In this document: positions 38,440 to 48,142 of the stretch, in pieces
Numbering within the stretch: the stretch's first letter is position 1
Layout of the letters: each line of letters begins with the position of its first letter
Notes under the pieces: model-generated
Database searches by the model: none
What the model was told of the DNA's origin: nothing
What the model saw: only the letters and a program-made list of their open reading frames with translations
Position numbers and translations under genes: made by a program
From: Bifidobacterium sp. ESL0704
Lineage (GTDB): Bacteria; Actinomycetota; Actinomycetes; Actinomycetales; Bifidobacteriaceae
Assembly (NCBI RefSeq): GCF_029392075.1
Contig: NZ_CP113929.1
Location: forward strand, 992,001-1,056,000
DNA: 64,000 nt
Direction of reading: 5' to 3'

Positions 38440-39619
38440 GGATCGCGGCTATTCGTTGCTGATTGCCGTCGTCGTCACCGGGATGACGACCTATATGCTC
38501 TATCCGTTGCTGACCGTCCAGTTGCTGAAACTCGGATTCAGCGCCGCCGACGCCGGTCTGATTCTCGGAGTGCTGTCGGGAGTCGGTCCGTTGTGTTCGT
38601 CGCTCTGCGGAACGGTGACGTCGAAAATCGGCGCGAAGCCCGTCGCGGTCGCCGGCCTCGCCCTGCGTGCATGCGGATTGGCGGTTTTCGCCACGAACGC
38701 CACACTGCCTATGTATCTGTTGTGCTCCGCGGCGGCATCGCTGGGAAGCAGCAGCGCCAGTCTGGCGGTCAAGACTGAGCTGATGCGCCGCGCCACCTCG
38801 CGCAGAATGGTGACGTTGCGCTCGATGGCTGTCAATTCCGGTGCGTTGGTGGGCCCGGCGATCGGCGCAGGCCTGTTCGCGTTGCTGGGGTTCAGGCGTC
38901 TGGTGTTGGTTTCGATTGCGTTGTATGCGCTCCTTGCGCTGCTGATGATATTACTGAGGTTCAGCCCGCCGGAAGATGAGCAGGCCAATGTCGCGTCAGA
39001 AGATGTATCCGCTGGACGCGACGAGCGTGAGCAAGGCTGGAAGAAGCTGTTCAGCCGAGACAGCGCTTTCCCGATTCTGCTGGCATTGACGTTCATCTAC
39101 TGGACCGTCTACGCGCAGTGGTCGTTGGTCGTGCCGATCGGTTCCTACGCGGGGTTCCACACGCAGACCGCGTCCAACGCGATCTATATGGGCAACGCGG
39201 TCTTCATTCTCATACTGCAATATCCCTTGCTCGTCCACGCGCTTGGCAAGGTGAAGGACACCACGATCCTGCTGTTGGGATTCGCGTCGTTTGTTGTCGC
39301 GTTCGGCGCGTTGTTGGCCCCGAGCGGTGCGCCGCAGATTGTGGCATTCGCCGTAGCCTTCAGTCTTTCGGAGCTGTTGATCAGCCCGACGCTCGACCTG
39401 CTGACAGGCAGGATTCGCGTGGCGGGTTCCATGCTTTCACGTGCCTACGGGTGGACCGGCACGTTTTCCGGCGTCGCGTCGCTGGTTGGTTCGTGGCTCG
39501 GCGGATGTCTCATCGACGTGTGCCGTGGTATCTCCGGGGTACCGCTTTTCTGCCTGCCTCTGGTGGCTTGCGCGCTGTTGTTGATTGTCCTGTTCAAGAA
39601 GAAGGAGCCTTCGCTATGA
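38429..39619 (+). CDS. MFS transporter, efflux-like
   Basis: A 396-residue protein with about 12 membrane segments and no signal peptide. The central loop (about 180-205) is charged. The N-terminal half has GLILGVLSGVGPLCSSLCG and the cytoplasmic loop TSKIGAKPVAVAG, as in drug-efflux type members. Its stop overlaps the start of the ATP-grasp gene (ATGA), so the two are translationally coupled. A plausible job is export of the product of that enzyme; this is inference. Confidence 0.87.
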   Translation: MTSEDRGYSLLIAVVVTGMTTYMLYPLLTVQLLKLGFSAADAGLILGVLSGVGPLCSSLCGTVTSKIGAKPVAVAGLALRACGLAVFATNATLPMYLLCSAAASLGSSSASLAVKTELMRRATSRRMVTLRSMAVNSGALVGPAIGAGLFALLGFRRLVLVSIALYALLALLMILLRFSPPEDEQANVASEDVSAGRDEREQGWKKLFSRDSAFPILLALTFIYWTVYAQWSLVVPIGSYAGFHTQTASNAIYMGNAVFILILQYPLLVHALGKVKDTTILLLGFASFVVAFGALLAPSGAPQIVAFAVAFSLSELLISPTLDLLTGRIRVAGSMLSRAYGWTGTFSGVASLVGSWLGGCLIDVCRGISGVPLFCLPLVACALLLIVLFKKKEPSL

Positions 39620-40749
39620 TGCATTTCTATTTCGTCAACCAACGTGCCGCCGCCGCGGCCTCTGCACTGAAATGCGGCGCGACCGTGACGATGATTACAA
39701 CCAAAGATAGCCACGAATATGACGCGTTGCTCAGCAACAAACGCTTCGATCTTGATGTGGTCAACGATCCCTATGACGCGCTTGAAGTGGCTCGTTCGCT
39801 TTCGGCCAGGGGCGTCAAGCCAGGAAGTGCCTCCAGCGTGTGCATTGGCTTGGGCGACGATTCGTCCGAGGTCGCATCCCTGGTCAATGGGGCGTTGTCG
39901 CTTGCCGGCGGACGATGCGCTTCGTATCAGGCGTTGGAAAACATGAGGGACAAATACCGTCTGAGGACATTGGTCGCGATCTCGGCCCCGCAGCTGACGG
40001 GTGATTGCGTATTTGCCGCGCAGGAGGGTGAGGTCAGAGCGTTCTTCGCCGATCACCGGCATGGCATCGTGATCAAGCCCCGTGACCAGGCCGGCAGCCG
40101 TGGAGTGGTGGCCGTCGAGGATTTACAATCTCTGAAATCGGTGTTGCTCGGGTTGACCTACCCGGTGCTGGTCGAAGAGCGTTTCGTAGGGCATGAATAT
40201 TCCGTCGAATCGCTGACATGGCGTAAGCAACACACACCGTTGGTGGTGACGGCCAAGACGACCGGCGGCGAGACGGGGTTGGTGGAAACCGAACAGCGCC
40301 AGCCTGCCGATATCGGCGATGACGAACGGCTTGCGTTGACGCGTGCCGCAAGTACCGTGCTTGACATTGCGGGGTACGAATACGGGCTTTCCCATATCGA
40401 ATTCATCGTGCAGGAAGGCATGCCCAAACTGGTCGAGGCGCATGGGCGGGTTGGCGGTGACCGCATATCCGACATGATGCTCTGGTCGACGGGAATGAAC
40501 GGCTTCGAGCGTCTGGCGCGTGCCTATATCGATGACTTCGTCACAGCCCCGCAGCATACGGGCAGGGGAGCGCAGATAGTGTTCCCTGACTTGTCTGGTT
40601 ACCGCGGCAACGATGCGCAATGGTTGCGGGAAATGCAGCATCAGACAGGAACGGTGGAAGCGGCGGTTCTTCTGCCGAAGAATGAGCGGGGACCCATCAG
40701 GTGCTCATCAGACCGCCATGCATTGGTTCTTTCCGCATTTTCTCTATAG
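39616..40749 (+). CDS. ATP-grasp domain protein (carboxylate-amine ligase type)
   Basis: About 377 residues. The ATP-grasp fold is visible: IVIKPRDQAGSRGV near 155-168, LVEERFVGHEYSVES near 185-199, and the metal-binding end LSHIEFIVQEGMPKLVEAHGR near 258-278. The family includes L-amino acid ligases and other enzymes joining a carboxylate to an amine through an acyl phosphate. The start is the ATG at 39616, where GAAGGAG lies eight bases upstream and the ATGA overlap with the MFS gene occurs; the frame runs far upstream inside that gene. The substrate is unknown; a small peptide metabolite is possible. Confidence 0.88.
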   Translation: MMHFYFVNQRAAAAASALKCGATVTMITTKDSHEYDALLSNKRFDLDVVNDPYDALEVARSLSARGVKPGSASSVCIGLGDDSSEVASLVNGALSLAGGRCASYQALENMRDKYRLRTLVAISAPQLTGDCVFAAQEGEVRAFFADHRHGIVIKPRDQAGSRGVVAVEDLQSLKSVLLGLTYPVLVEERFVGHEYSVESLTWRKQHTPLVVTAKTTGGETGLVETEQRQPADIGDDERLALTRAASTVLDIAGYEYGLSHIEFIVQEGMPKLVEAHGRVGGDRISDMMLWSTGMNGFERLARAYIDDFVTAPQHTGRGAQIVFPDLSGYRGNDAQWLREMQHQTGTVEAAVLLPKNERGPIRCSSDRHALVLSAFSL

Positions 40750-40855
40750 CCATGGTATGAGGTGACGGTGTTGTACGGATGTCCGAAACGCGAATGCGAC
40801 CGTAAACGGATGAAATCGCCGATTGCGGCCGCGTTGAATGGTTAATCGCTACTTG

Positions 40856-43597
40856 CTATGCCACGAACTCGATCGGAGCGGGCAGGTCCACGCCCGAGGC
40901 GTCACGACGCATGTCGGGCTTTGGCAACTCGACCGGAGCGCCGCCGGAAGTACTGGCGTAGAGGGGATAGGTGCCGATGGCAGCGCAGGTTAGCGTGTTC
41001 TGGCCCTTGAGGAAGCGCTGTGAACGTACGCCTCCGGTGCCGCGTCCCTTGGTCGGATACATCTCCAGCGGCGTCACCTTGGCTGCACCTGTTTCGGTGC
41101 CGGGCAGGGCCGCGTCATCGCCGGCGACAGTGAGCACGACGGCTCCGGAGGCCGAATACAGCCCGTTTTCGCCCTCGTCGTAGGTCCAGGCGATCTTGCC
41201 TGCCGGCACGACGTTGAAGGCGACGACATGCTGCCCCTCGGCCAGTCTGATGCCGTTCATACCGCCTGCGCTACGGCCTTGCGGACGCACCACCTTGGCC
41301 TCAAAAGTCAGCAGCGAGGAATCAGAGGAGATGAAGACGATACGGTCATCGTCGGCGGCGGGCGCGGCGAATACGACCGCATCTGCGTCCTTCAGATCGA
41401 TGACGGGCCAGGAATCCATGGTACTGGGCGATTCGCGGTTCCAGCGCTTGACGATGCCGTTGCGCGTGCCGATCGCCAGCGGGGTAGTGGCGGCGCCGGT
41501 GTCGGATGCCTTTGCGGCATCTGCGTTCCCGGGTTCGTCCTTGCCGGAAGCGTCGCCCATGGCGATGGCCGCCACGACGTGCTCGCCGGCAACCGGCTCG
41601 GTGCTGGTGGTCATGCCCAGCAGTTCGTCGGCGTTCACCCCGCCGGAAACGCTGAGGTTCTCACTTGCCGGCAGGTTCGGCAGGTCCGCGACATGTGCCA
41701 GAACCAAACGTCCCGCAGAGGTAACGAGTCCGTAGCTGGCAAGCGTCGTTGAGGCGAAGATCGAAACGATCTGGTCGTCGTGTGTGCGTTGTCCGTTTGC
41801 CTCGCGAGTCTGCCAAAGGTCGACAGCGCTCGAAGACGTGCGGGCGATGAGCCCGGTGGCGCTCAACATGACGGCGCAGGGCTCATCGTCGAGGCGCAAC
41901 GCGGCGGTGGCTTCCTCTACGTTGCCGGCCTTCTTGGCTTTCTTCGCGGCTTCGACATCCTGTGCTGCCTGGGATACCGTATTCTCCACGCGGATGGCGG
42001 CCAGAGCAGAGGAGTCCGGGTTGGCGTTGGCGCCGTCGGCGGAGCTTGAGGAAGCCAGGGAACGCACCGGCGTCAGACTGCCATCCTCGTGACGTTCCAG
42101 CAATACGGTGCGGCGCGGATCGCCCCATTTCTCGACGGCCTCGTCCATTTCGGAAACGATGACCTCGTCAAGGCGTTCGCCGGAAGCGAGGATTTCATTG
42201 AGACCCGCGATCTGTTTTTTGAGATCATCCTGTTCGGCCTCGAGCTCGATACGGCTCATCTTGGTCAGGCGACGCAGCCGCAGGTCAAGGATGTATTGCG
42301 CTTGGATCTCGTCAAGGTCGAAGACGGCTATCAAGCGCGTCTTGGCGGCGTCGGCGTTCTCGGAGGTGCGGATGACCTGGATGACCTCGTCGATGTCGAC
42401 CATCGCCAGCAGCATGCCTTCGACCAGATGCAGCCGTTCCTGCGCCTTGCGTAGCCGATATTCGCTGCGACGGTGGATGACGTTGCGTCGGTGCTCCACC
42501 CACACCTCGAGCATCTCTTTGAGGCCCATGGTGTGCGGCCGGCCGTGGACGAGCGCCACGTTGTTCATGGTGAAGTTGTCTTCCAACGGCGTGTACTTGA
42601 ACAGTTGGGCGAGTACCGCGTTGGGGTCGAACCCGGTTTTGATCTCGATGACGATGCGTGTGCCGTTGTGCCTGTCGGTCAGGTCGATGGCACCGGAAAC
42701 GCCTTCGATGTGGTGGTTCTTCACGCCTTCCGAGATACGTTCGAGCACGCGCTCGGGGCCGACCATGAACGGCAGTTCGGTGACGACGATGGCCTTTTTG
42801 CGGGCCGTCACGTTTTCGATATGAGTGGCGGAGCGCGTGGTCAGGGTTCCTCGGCCGCTCTCATAGGCCTCGCGGATGCCGTCTCGACCGATGATGATGC
42901 CGCCGCCCGGCCAGTCCGGCCCTGGCACATAGTCCATCAGCTGCTCAAGCGTGGCGTCGGGATGCTTCATCAGGTACTTCGCCGCCGCGACCACCTCGCC
43001 GAGGTTGTGGGTGGCCATGTTGGTGGCCATGCCCACCGCGATGCCGGAAGCGCCGTTAACCAAGAGATTCGGAATGGCGGCCGGCAGCACGTCCGGTTCC
43101 TTGAGCTTGTTGTCGTAGTTGGGGGAGAAATCGACCGTGTCCTCGTCGATGTTCGCGTTCATGCCCAGCGCTGCGGGTGCAAGCCTGGCTTCGGTGTAAC
43201 GCGAGGCCGCCGGTCCGTCGTCAAGCGAACCGAAATTGCCGTGCCCGTCTACCAGCGGCAGACGCATCGCGAACGGCTGGGCGAGGCGCACCATGGCCTC
43301 GTAGATGGAGGAATCGCCGTGCGGGTGCAGCTTGCCCATCACCTCGCCGACGGCGCGTGCGGACTTCATATATGGCTTGTCGGGGGTCAGGTTCATCTGA
43401 CCCATCTGATAGATGATGCGTCGCTGCACCGGCTTCATGCCGTCGCGCGCGTCAGGCAGTGCACGCGCGTAGATCACCGAGTAGGCATACTCGAGGAACG
43501 ATTTGCTCATTTCATCGTCGAGTGGTGTTTCGACGATGTTCTCCTTGACCGTGTGCGGGTCATAGGATGGTTTGGCCGTTTTGCGACGTTGAGCCAT
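40856..43597 (-). CDS. parC: DNA topoisomerase IV subunit A (ParC)
   Basis: A 913-residue breakage-reunion subunit, partner of Par[16 protein letters not shown] lies near 50-64, the quinolone region [10 protein letters not shown] near 91-100, and the catalytic Tyr in [10 protein letters not shown] near 134. Ser and Glu occupy the positions altered in resistant mutants, so the site looks unaltered. A C-terminal beta-pinwheel region with repeated GGxxG-like turns follows residue 550. The ATG at 43597 is preferred, with AGAGGTG nine bases upstream, over a GTG four codons earlier. It converges with the ATP-grasp gene. Confidence 0.93.
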   Translation of the reverse strand: MAQRRKTAKPSYDPHTVKENIVETPLDDEMSKSFLEYAYSVIYARALPDARDGMKPVQRRIIYQMGQMNLTPDKPYMKSARAVGEVMGKLHPHGDSSIYEAMVRLAQPFAMRLPLVDGHGNFGSLDDGPAASRYTEARLAPAALGMNANIDEDTVDFSPNYDNKLKEPDVLPAAIPNLLVNGASGIAVGMATNMATHNLGEVVAAAKYLMKHPDATLEQLMDYVPGPDWPGGGIIIGRDGIREAYESGRGTLTTRSATHIENVTARKKAIVVTELPFMVGPERVLERISEGVKNHHIEGVSGAIDLTDRHNGTRIVIEIKTGFDPNAVLAQLFKYTPLEDNFTMNNVALVHGRPHTMGLKEMLEVWVEHRRNVIHRRSEYRLRKAQERLHLVEGMLLAMVDIDEVIQVIRTSENADAAKTRLIAVFDLDEIQAQYILDLRLRRLTKMSRIELEAEQDDLKKQIAGLNEILASGERLDEVIVSEMDEAVEKWGDPRRTVLLERHEDGSLTPVRSLASSSSADGANANPDSSALAAIRVENTVSQAAQDVEAAKKAKKAGNVEEATAALRLDDEPCAVMLSATGLIARTSSSAVDLWQTREANGQRTHDDQIVSIFASTTLASYGLVTSAGRLVLAHVADLPNLPASENLSVSGGVNADELLGMTTSTEPVAGEHVVAAIAMGDASGKDEPGNADAAKASDTGAATTPLAIGTRNGIVKRWNRESPSTMDSWPVIDLKDADAVVFAAPAADDDRIVFISSDSSLLTFEAKVVRPQGRSAGGMNGIRLAEGQHVVAFNVVPAGKIAWTYDEGENGLYSASGAVVLTVAGDDAALPGTETGAAKVTPLEMYPTKGRGTGGVRSQRFLKGQNTLTCAAIGTYPLYASTSGGAPVELPKPDMRRDASGVDLPAPIEFVA

Positions 43598-43638
43598 ACT
43601 GAAAAGCACCTCTATCTGCTAAAAAACAATCCGTCCCA

Positions 43639-43818
43639 TCATATCGGTTGCCCTCGTCGGGCAGATGCCATGGCTTGACGCACAACGTCGTTGAATCCGT
43701 TGGTGGCGAGGAAGCCGTGGTCTGAGTTTATGCAGAAAACGGGCAGGGCCGACGTCGATGGTTCTTTGACATCACCCTGACCATTGAGATTGGAGATCGC
43801 GAATGAGCGATTCAAGGC
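43639..43818 (-). pseudogene. Possible gene remnant just upstream of parC
   Basis: An open minus-strand frame of 58 codons with good codon use reads through INSDHGFLATNGFND and VVRQAMASARRGQPI to TGA at 43639-43641. An in-frame stop blocks it upstream and no ribosome binding site is seen, so it looks like the 3' end of a lost gene. The family was not recognised. Confidence 0.3.
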
Positions 43819-43871
43819 TCAGCCATGAAAAGGATCGCGTAAGCTCAGTGCTGTTCTTCGGGGATCGGTCC

Positions 43872-44447
43872 CTACATTGGCGTGGATGCTTCCTGTGGTG
43901 TGTATTTTGTTGGTTCCGCTCTGTGAATTTCATGGACAACAACCACGAATGACGAGTCGTGGGGGCCGCTGAAAGCTATGGATTCGGCCTTGGGAAAGAG
44001 ACGGATGGGCAGTGATACCGATCTGACGGTATTGCCCACGCAACCGTCTTCCTTGACTAGGAAACGTTGTTCGCTGCCTTTCTGCAAGGTAACGGAAAAT
44101 GCGGAAGCGTGATTTGGCTTGCACATATATTCCACGTCGTAAGTATCTGCTGGGTCGTCCGCTTGTTCCACGATGATGCTGCCGTTGCCGACAACCGTGC
44201 CGGATCCCAACGATTGGATATCGGTGACGGAGGGATCATCAGTGTAGATTTCGTCCTTCAGGTATTGCTCCAAGGCTGTGACGGTAAAGGAGTGGTAAGC
44301 CATACTGGCCGGGTTGTTTTGGCTGGTATCGGTTTCGGTTTGCCGATCAGGCTTTCCGACGCTGTCGGCATTTCCGGAACACGCCATGCATAACGACAGC
44401 GCCAGCGCTGATACCAATCCTAAAAATCTTCTGGTACGGGTTATCAT
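43872..44447 (-). CDS. Hypothetical exported protein, probable lipoprotein
   Basis: 191 residues with a basic start (MITRTRR), a hydrophobic core and Cys23 in SLCMACSG, a weak lipobox. The rest is polar with no recognised domain; two further Cys (in EYMCKPN and EDGCVGN) could form a disulfide outside the cell. GAGGAG precedes the ATG at four bases. It sits between parC and the phosphodiesterase gene, with no clear operon. Confidence 0.75.
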   Translation of the reverse strand: MITRTRRFLGLVSALALSLCMACSGNADSVGKPDRQTETDTSQNNPASMAYHSFTVTALEQYLKDEIYTDDPSVTDIQSLGSGTVVGNGSIIVEQADDPADTYDVEYMCKPNHASAFSVTLQKGSEQRFLVKEDGCVGNTVRSVSLPIRLFPKAESIAFSGPHDSSFVVVVHEIHRAEPTKYTPQEASTPM

Positions 44448-44634
44448 CTTGCTCCTCGTCGAGACGTCATCAATAAAAAGCGTGAATCAGCTTCGATCCT
44501 CATAAGAAGGCCTTTACAATCTTGAGAGCATTGTCACAGAATCATGGAAGCATGTCAAATCGAACTAATAGCCCCACAGGCAAGGGACGACGAGGAAATT
44601 GATGCTTTTCGGCGCGCGGTGATTCAATGGGGGC

Positions 44635-45831
44635 ATGAGTGTTGAAGTAGAGCCGCTCGATGAGCTGCTGAGATTCCGTGATGTCGATTCGTATGCAAGC
44701 GATCGCCATATTTCCGCGGTGTTGCCTGCGTTGAGCGCCGTCATCGGCCATCCGCAGCCCACACCCGTCCATCCGGATCCGGAGGCCTCGCGCGTGGCTT
44801 TGGGCTTTCCGCGGGCACAGTCGGCCGTCATCGTGCTGGTGGACGGCCTCGGCTTCTGGAACCTGGCGATGCGCGAGGGCCATGCGCCCTACCTGCGTGG
44901 ACTGATGAACCGGGAAGGCAACAGCGCCCCGATCGCCACCTGCATTCCCAGCACCACGCCAATCGTCATGGGCTCGTTCGGCACGGGCACCTGCCCCGGC
45001 ATGACCGGCATGACCGGATTCACTCAGCTCAACCAGGAAACGGGGGGAGTGGGACAGCTCATCAGCTTCGCCGGTGCACCTGATCCGGAGGATCTGCAGC
45101 GGCAACCTACGGTTTTCGAGCGTCTCGTCGAGGCCGGCGTGCGTGTCACGAGTGTCGGCCTGCCGAAATTCGCCCATTCGGCGTTGACCCGAGCCGCCTT
45201 GCGAGGTCCGGACTATCAGGGATCGCAGCATGAAGAGCTTCGTGTGCGTGCCGCGATCAAAGCCGCCGCCAAGCCCGGGATTACGTATTACTACGTCGAT
45301 GACGTCGACAAGGCCGGCCATCATTACGGCCCGTTCAGCGAGCAATGGGCGAGTGCACTTGAAAATGTGGATGGGCAGTTGCAGGCGTTGAGGCGTGGGC
45401 TGAAGCCCGGGACCCTGATGGTCGTCGTCGCCGATCACGGGATGGTGGAAGCCGATTTCGGCAACCAGATCGATATCGCAGACCGGGAGAGCCTGACGCG
45501 TGACGTCGCGTTGGTCGCGGGAGAACCCCGGATGACGATGCTCTATGCGCGGCCAGATGCGGATATCGAGGCCATGGCCATGCGTTGGCGTGAGGAGTTG
45601 GCCGAGCATGCGCGAATTTTCACGCGCGTTGAAGCCATCGAACACGGTCTGTACGGCAGCGTCGAGGAACGTGTGCAGCCGTTGATCGGCGATGTGGTTG
45701 TCTGTGCCGCAGGCAACACGACGATTGTCGATTCACGAACGCAGAGCGAAGGATCGATGGGACTGAAGGGCGTTCACGGCTCATTGACGCGTCTCGAACG
45801 CGAGATCCCTTGTCTGATCGATGTGGCGTGA
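44635..45831 (+). CDS. Alkaline phosphatase superfamily / nucleotide pyrophosphatase-like protein
   Basis: A 398-residue type I phosphodiesterase/nucleotide pyrophosphatase-like protein. The metal site shows VDGLGFWN near 65-72, CIPSTTPIVMGSFGTG with the nucleophile Thr near 103-118, DDVDKAGHHYG near 221-231 and VVADHGMV near 264-271. No signal peptide is seen, so it probably acts in the cytoplasm. The substrate is unknown. A relative of this gene neighbours sepH in other actinobacteria, and here it converges with sepH. Confidence 0.87.
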   Translation: MSVEVEPLDELLRFRDVDSYASDRHISAVLPALSAVIGHPQPTPVHPDPEASRVALGFPRAQSAVIVLVDGLGFWNLAMREGHAPYLRGLMNREGNSAPIATCIPSTTPIVMGSFGTGTCPGMTGMTGFTQLNQETGGVGQLISFAGAPDPEDLQRQPTVFERLVEAGVRVTSVGLPKFAHSALTRAALRGPDYQGSQHEELRVRAAIKAAAKPGITYYYVDDVDKAGHHYGPFSEQWASALENVDGQLQALRRGLKPGTLMVVVADHGMVEADFGNQIDIADRESLTRDVALVAGEPRMTMLYARPDADIEAMAMRWREELAEHARIFTRVEAIEHGLYGSVEERVQPLIGDVVVCAAGNTTIVDSRTQSEGSMGLKGVHGSLTRLEREIPCLIDVA

Positions 45832-45873
45832 TCGGCTGATTGGATGACGGGCGTTGAACGGGCCGTCCGGAAA

Positions 45874-47139
45874 TCATTCCCCGAACAGGATCTCATCCCA
45901 GCTCGGCACCGCGGATCGACCTGATTTGCGCCTGCCGTGCCTGCGGCCGTCATGGGCTTGCTCGGTGCCGGCAGGTTGGGCATCTGCCTGACCGTCGGCG
46001 TTTCGTGAAATATCGGAATCGTCGTCGCTTCCTGCTGGCGCCGCGGGCTGATCGCCGAACGGTGTGAATACCTGCTGCTGTGTCGCAGGCGTGCGATCGG
46101 GGAGAGACAACGACAAAGAATCGGCCGGTGCGGTTGTCTCCACCGGTGAATCCGGGATTTGCCCGTTCGCGGAAGCTGGTTGGGTTTGGTTGATGCTCGG
46201 TGCCGGATAGGGCAGGGAGAAGGAACCGGTGGTGTCTGATTCCTTTCGATCGGCGTCGCCATGGTCCGTGTTCGTCACGTCAGGGGAGTCCGAGGTCGCA
46301 ATTGCGTCATTGTCCTGTTCCTGCATGGCGGCCACGGTGCTGGCGATTCGGGCAGAACGCACGGAATTACCCGGCAAAGCCGGATTCGTCCTGAACGTCG
46401 AAGCGGCTACCGCCTGGTCTTCAGGGTTTTGTGCCGAGGTCTGATCGTCTGGTGCGGCTATTCCATTCGCGTGTTCCTGCAATTGGCCGGAGCCTTGGCT
46501 TGGCACATGCGCATCGGGCATCCTGCCGTCGGTCTGGTCGGATTGCCGTGTGGAGTCCGTTTCGCCGAGCAGTATCTGTGCTGCCGCATTCTGGCATTCG
46601 ACTGTGTTGTCGTGCATGTTCCATGCCCATTCGGCACGTATGCGATTGCGCTGGGTGCTGAATGTCGCCGTAATGAGCCAAGGTTCCCTTCCTCGGCGTG
46701 TCGCGCCCCACTTGACGGATTCCATTCCGATACGAGCGGCCGCGAGCGTGCGTGCGATGAGGTCTTCGATTGAGTGGACCCTGCTCCCTTTCGGTGCCGA
46801 GACCGCGAGGAACTGTTCGATGGCGTATTGCTTTTCCGTTTCGACCGCAGCCGAAAAACGTCGTACCAAAGCCTGGCTCAGACCGTATTTCTCAGCTACT
46901 TTTTCGGGTTGCGCGCCAGCGCGGATGAGTGCCTGAATGCTTGATATCGGTAGGGTTTGAGCCAGTCCTGGGCTGTTGACCTCGTCGGCTTCGCTCATAA
47001 TCTGACGTGCCTCGAGAATGGCGCGTTCCAGTGTATCGTTCACCGGTATCCGGAACTTCAATCCCTTCGATACGAACACCAGCTCGCCGTCCTCGTCGAC
47101 ATGGTCGAACCGAGCATCCGCAACTGAACTGATTGACAT
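45874..47139 (-). CDS. sepH: Septation protein SepH (DUF3071)
   Basis: A 421-residue actinobacterial cell-division protein that binds FtsZ and helps organise the Z ring. The conserved N-terminal part (1-190) starts SISSVADARFDHVDEDGELVF and includes IQALIRAGAQPEKVAEKYGL (helix-turn-helix) and WGATRRGREPWLITATF. The remaining 230 residues are Ser/Pro/Asp/Gln-rich and disordered, as usual for SepH. Identification rests on the DUF3071 pattern and the neighbouring DUF4193 and dut genes. Confidence 0.88.
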   Translation of the reverse strand: MSISSVADARFDHVDEDGELVFVSKGLKFRIPVNDTLERAILEARQIMSEADEVNSPGLAQTLPISSIQALIRAGAQPEKVAEKYGLSQALVRRFSAAVETEKQYAIEQFLAVSAPKGSRVHSIEDLIARTLAAARIGMESVKWGATRRGREPWLITATFSTQRNRIRAEWAWNMHDNTVECQNAAAQILLGETDSTRQSDQTDGRMPDAHVPSQGSGQLQEHANGIAAPDDQTSAQNPEDQAVAASTFRTNPALPGNSVRSARIASTVAAMQEQDNDAIATSDSPDVTNTDHGDADRKESDTTGSFSLPYPAPSINQTQPASANGQIPDSPVETTAPADSLSLSLPDRTPATQQQVFTPFGDQPAAPAGSDDDSDISRNADGQADAQPAGTEQAHDGRRHGRRKSGRSAVPSWDEILFGE

Positions 47140-47313
47140 GCGAGCACCACTTTCCTACAACAATAAAACTACAAGAATTTTACTTTATTCCATTATGTCC
47201 CTCGTGTCGTACTTTACGAATTTGCTAAATCGTGTATCCTTTTGCCCGTAAAAGACATTTTGATATGAACGCCATCGGTATTGCTACCGAGAACCCAAAG
47301 AAAGGAACGCGAG

Positions 47314-47604
47314 ATGGCTCAGGATTATGATTCCCCCCGCAACAAGGACGAGGACGAGGAATCCCTTCAGGCGTTGAGCAAAAGCAGCAGGGAGAGCGCA
47401 GAGGACATCGACGACGACGAGAACGCCATCGCCGAGGACTACGAGCTGCCCGGTGCGGACTTAAGCAACGAGGACTCCTCGGTGACCGTCATCCCCATGC
47501 AGGGTGACGAGTTCATCTGCTCGGAGTGCTTCCTCGTCAAGCATCGCAGTCAGCTTGACCATATGGGCGCCAACGGCCCGGTCTGCAAGGAGTGTGCCGC
47601 CTGA
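47314..47604 (+). CDS. DUF4193 family protein
   Basis: A 96-residue acidic protein (AQDYDSPRNKDEDEE at the start, YELPGADLSNE near 46). The C-terminus holds two CxxC pairs (ICSECFLVKHRSQL and VCKECA), probably a zinc ribbon. The family is actinobacterial with no firm function. AAAGGAAC precedes the ATG. Its stop overlaps the dut start (TGATG), so the pair is coupled. Confidence 0.92.
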   Translation: MAQDYDSPRNKDEDEESLQALSKSSRESAEDIDDDENAIAEDYELPGADLSNEDSSVTVIPMQGDEFICSECFLVKHRSQLDHMGANGPVCKECAA

Positions 47605-48083
47605 TGGCCTATGCCGAAAGCTACAACGAACCGGAAAACGTCGAAGTCCTCTTGAAGACCGATGCCGACGGGAACGTGCCTGCCTTGCGGTATGCCCATG
47701 CGGGCGACGCCGGTGCCGATCTGACCTGTACGCGCGACGTCGAGCTCAAGCCGTTCGAACGCGCCTTGGTGCCTACGGGCGTCTCGATCGCGCTTCCCAA
47801 CGGCTACGTCGGTCTCGTCCATCCGCGCTCCGGGTTGGCGATCAAGTCGGGCGTGACGGTTTTGAACGCTCCCGGCACCATCGATGCGGGGTACCGCGGC
47901 GAGATCAAGGTGCCGCTGATCAACCTCGACCCGGAACACACCGTGATTCTGCATGCGGGCGACCGCATCGCGCAGCTGGTCATCCAACGTTACGTTGAAG
48001 CCCGATTCGTACCTGCGACGACACTGCCCGGCAGCGATCGGGCCGAGCGCGGGTTCGGCTCCACCGGGATGGCGAGCAGATAG
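47604..48083 (+). CDS. dut: dUTP diphosphatase
   Basis: A 159-residue trimeric dUTPase, which hydrolyses dUTP to dUMP and keeps uracil out of DNA. Motifs: DAGADLT near 32-38, PRSGLAIKSGV near 75-85, GTIDAGYRGEI near 92-102, GDRIAQLVI near 118-126 and the mobile tail RGFGSTG. The start is the ATG at 47604 that overlaps the preceding stop. Confidence 0.96.
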   Translation: MAYAESYNEPENVEVLLKTDADGNVPALRYAHAGDAGADLTCTRDVELKPFERALVPTGVSIALPNGYVGLVHPRSGLAIKSGVTVLNAPGTIDAGYRGEIKVPLINLDPEHTVILHAGDRIAQLVIQRYVEARFVPATTLPGSDRAERGFGSTGMASR

Positions 48084-48142
48084 CGGCGCTCCGTCCTGCA
48101 ATCAGATAGAATGAAGCCAGAGAAAAGGTGATGGGAGCGGGC

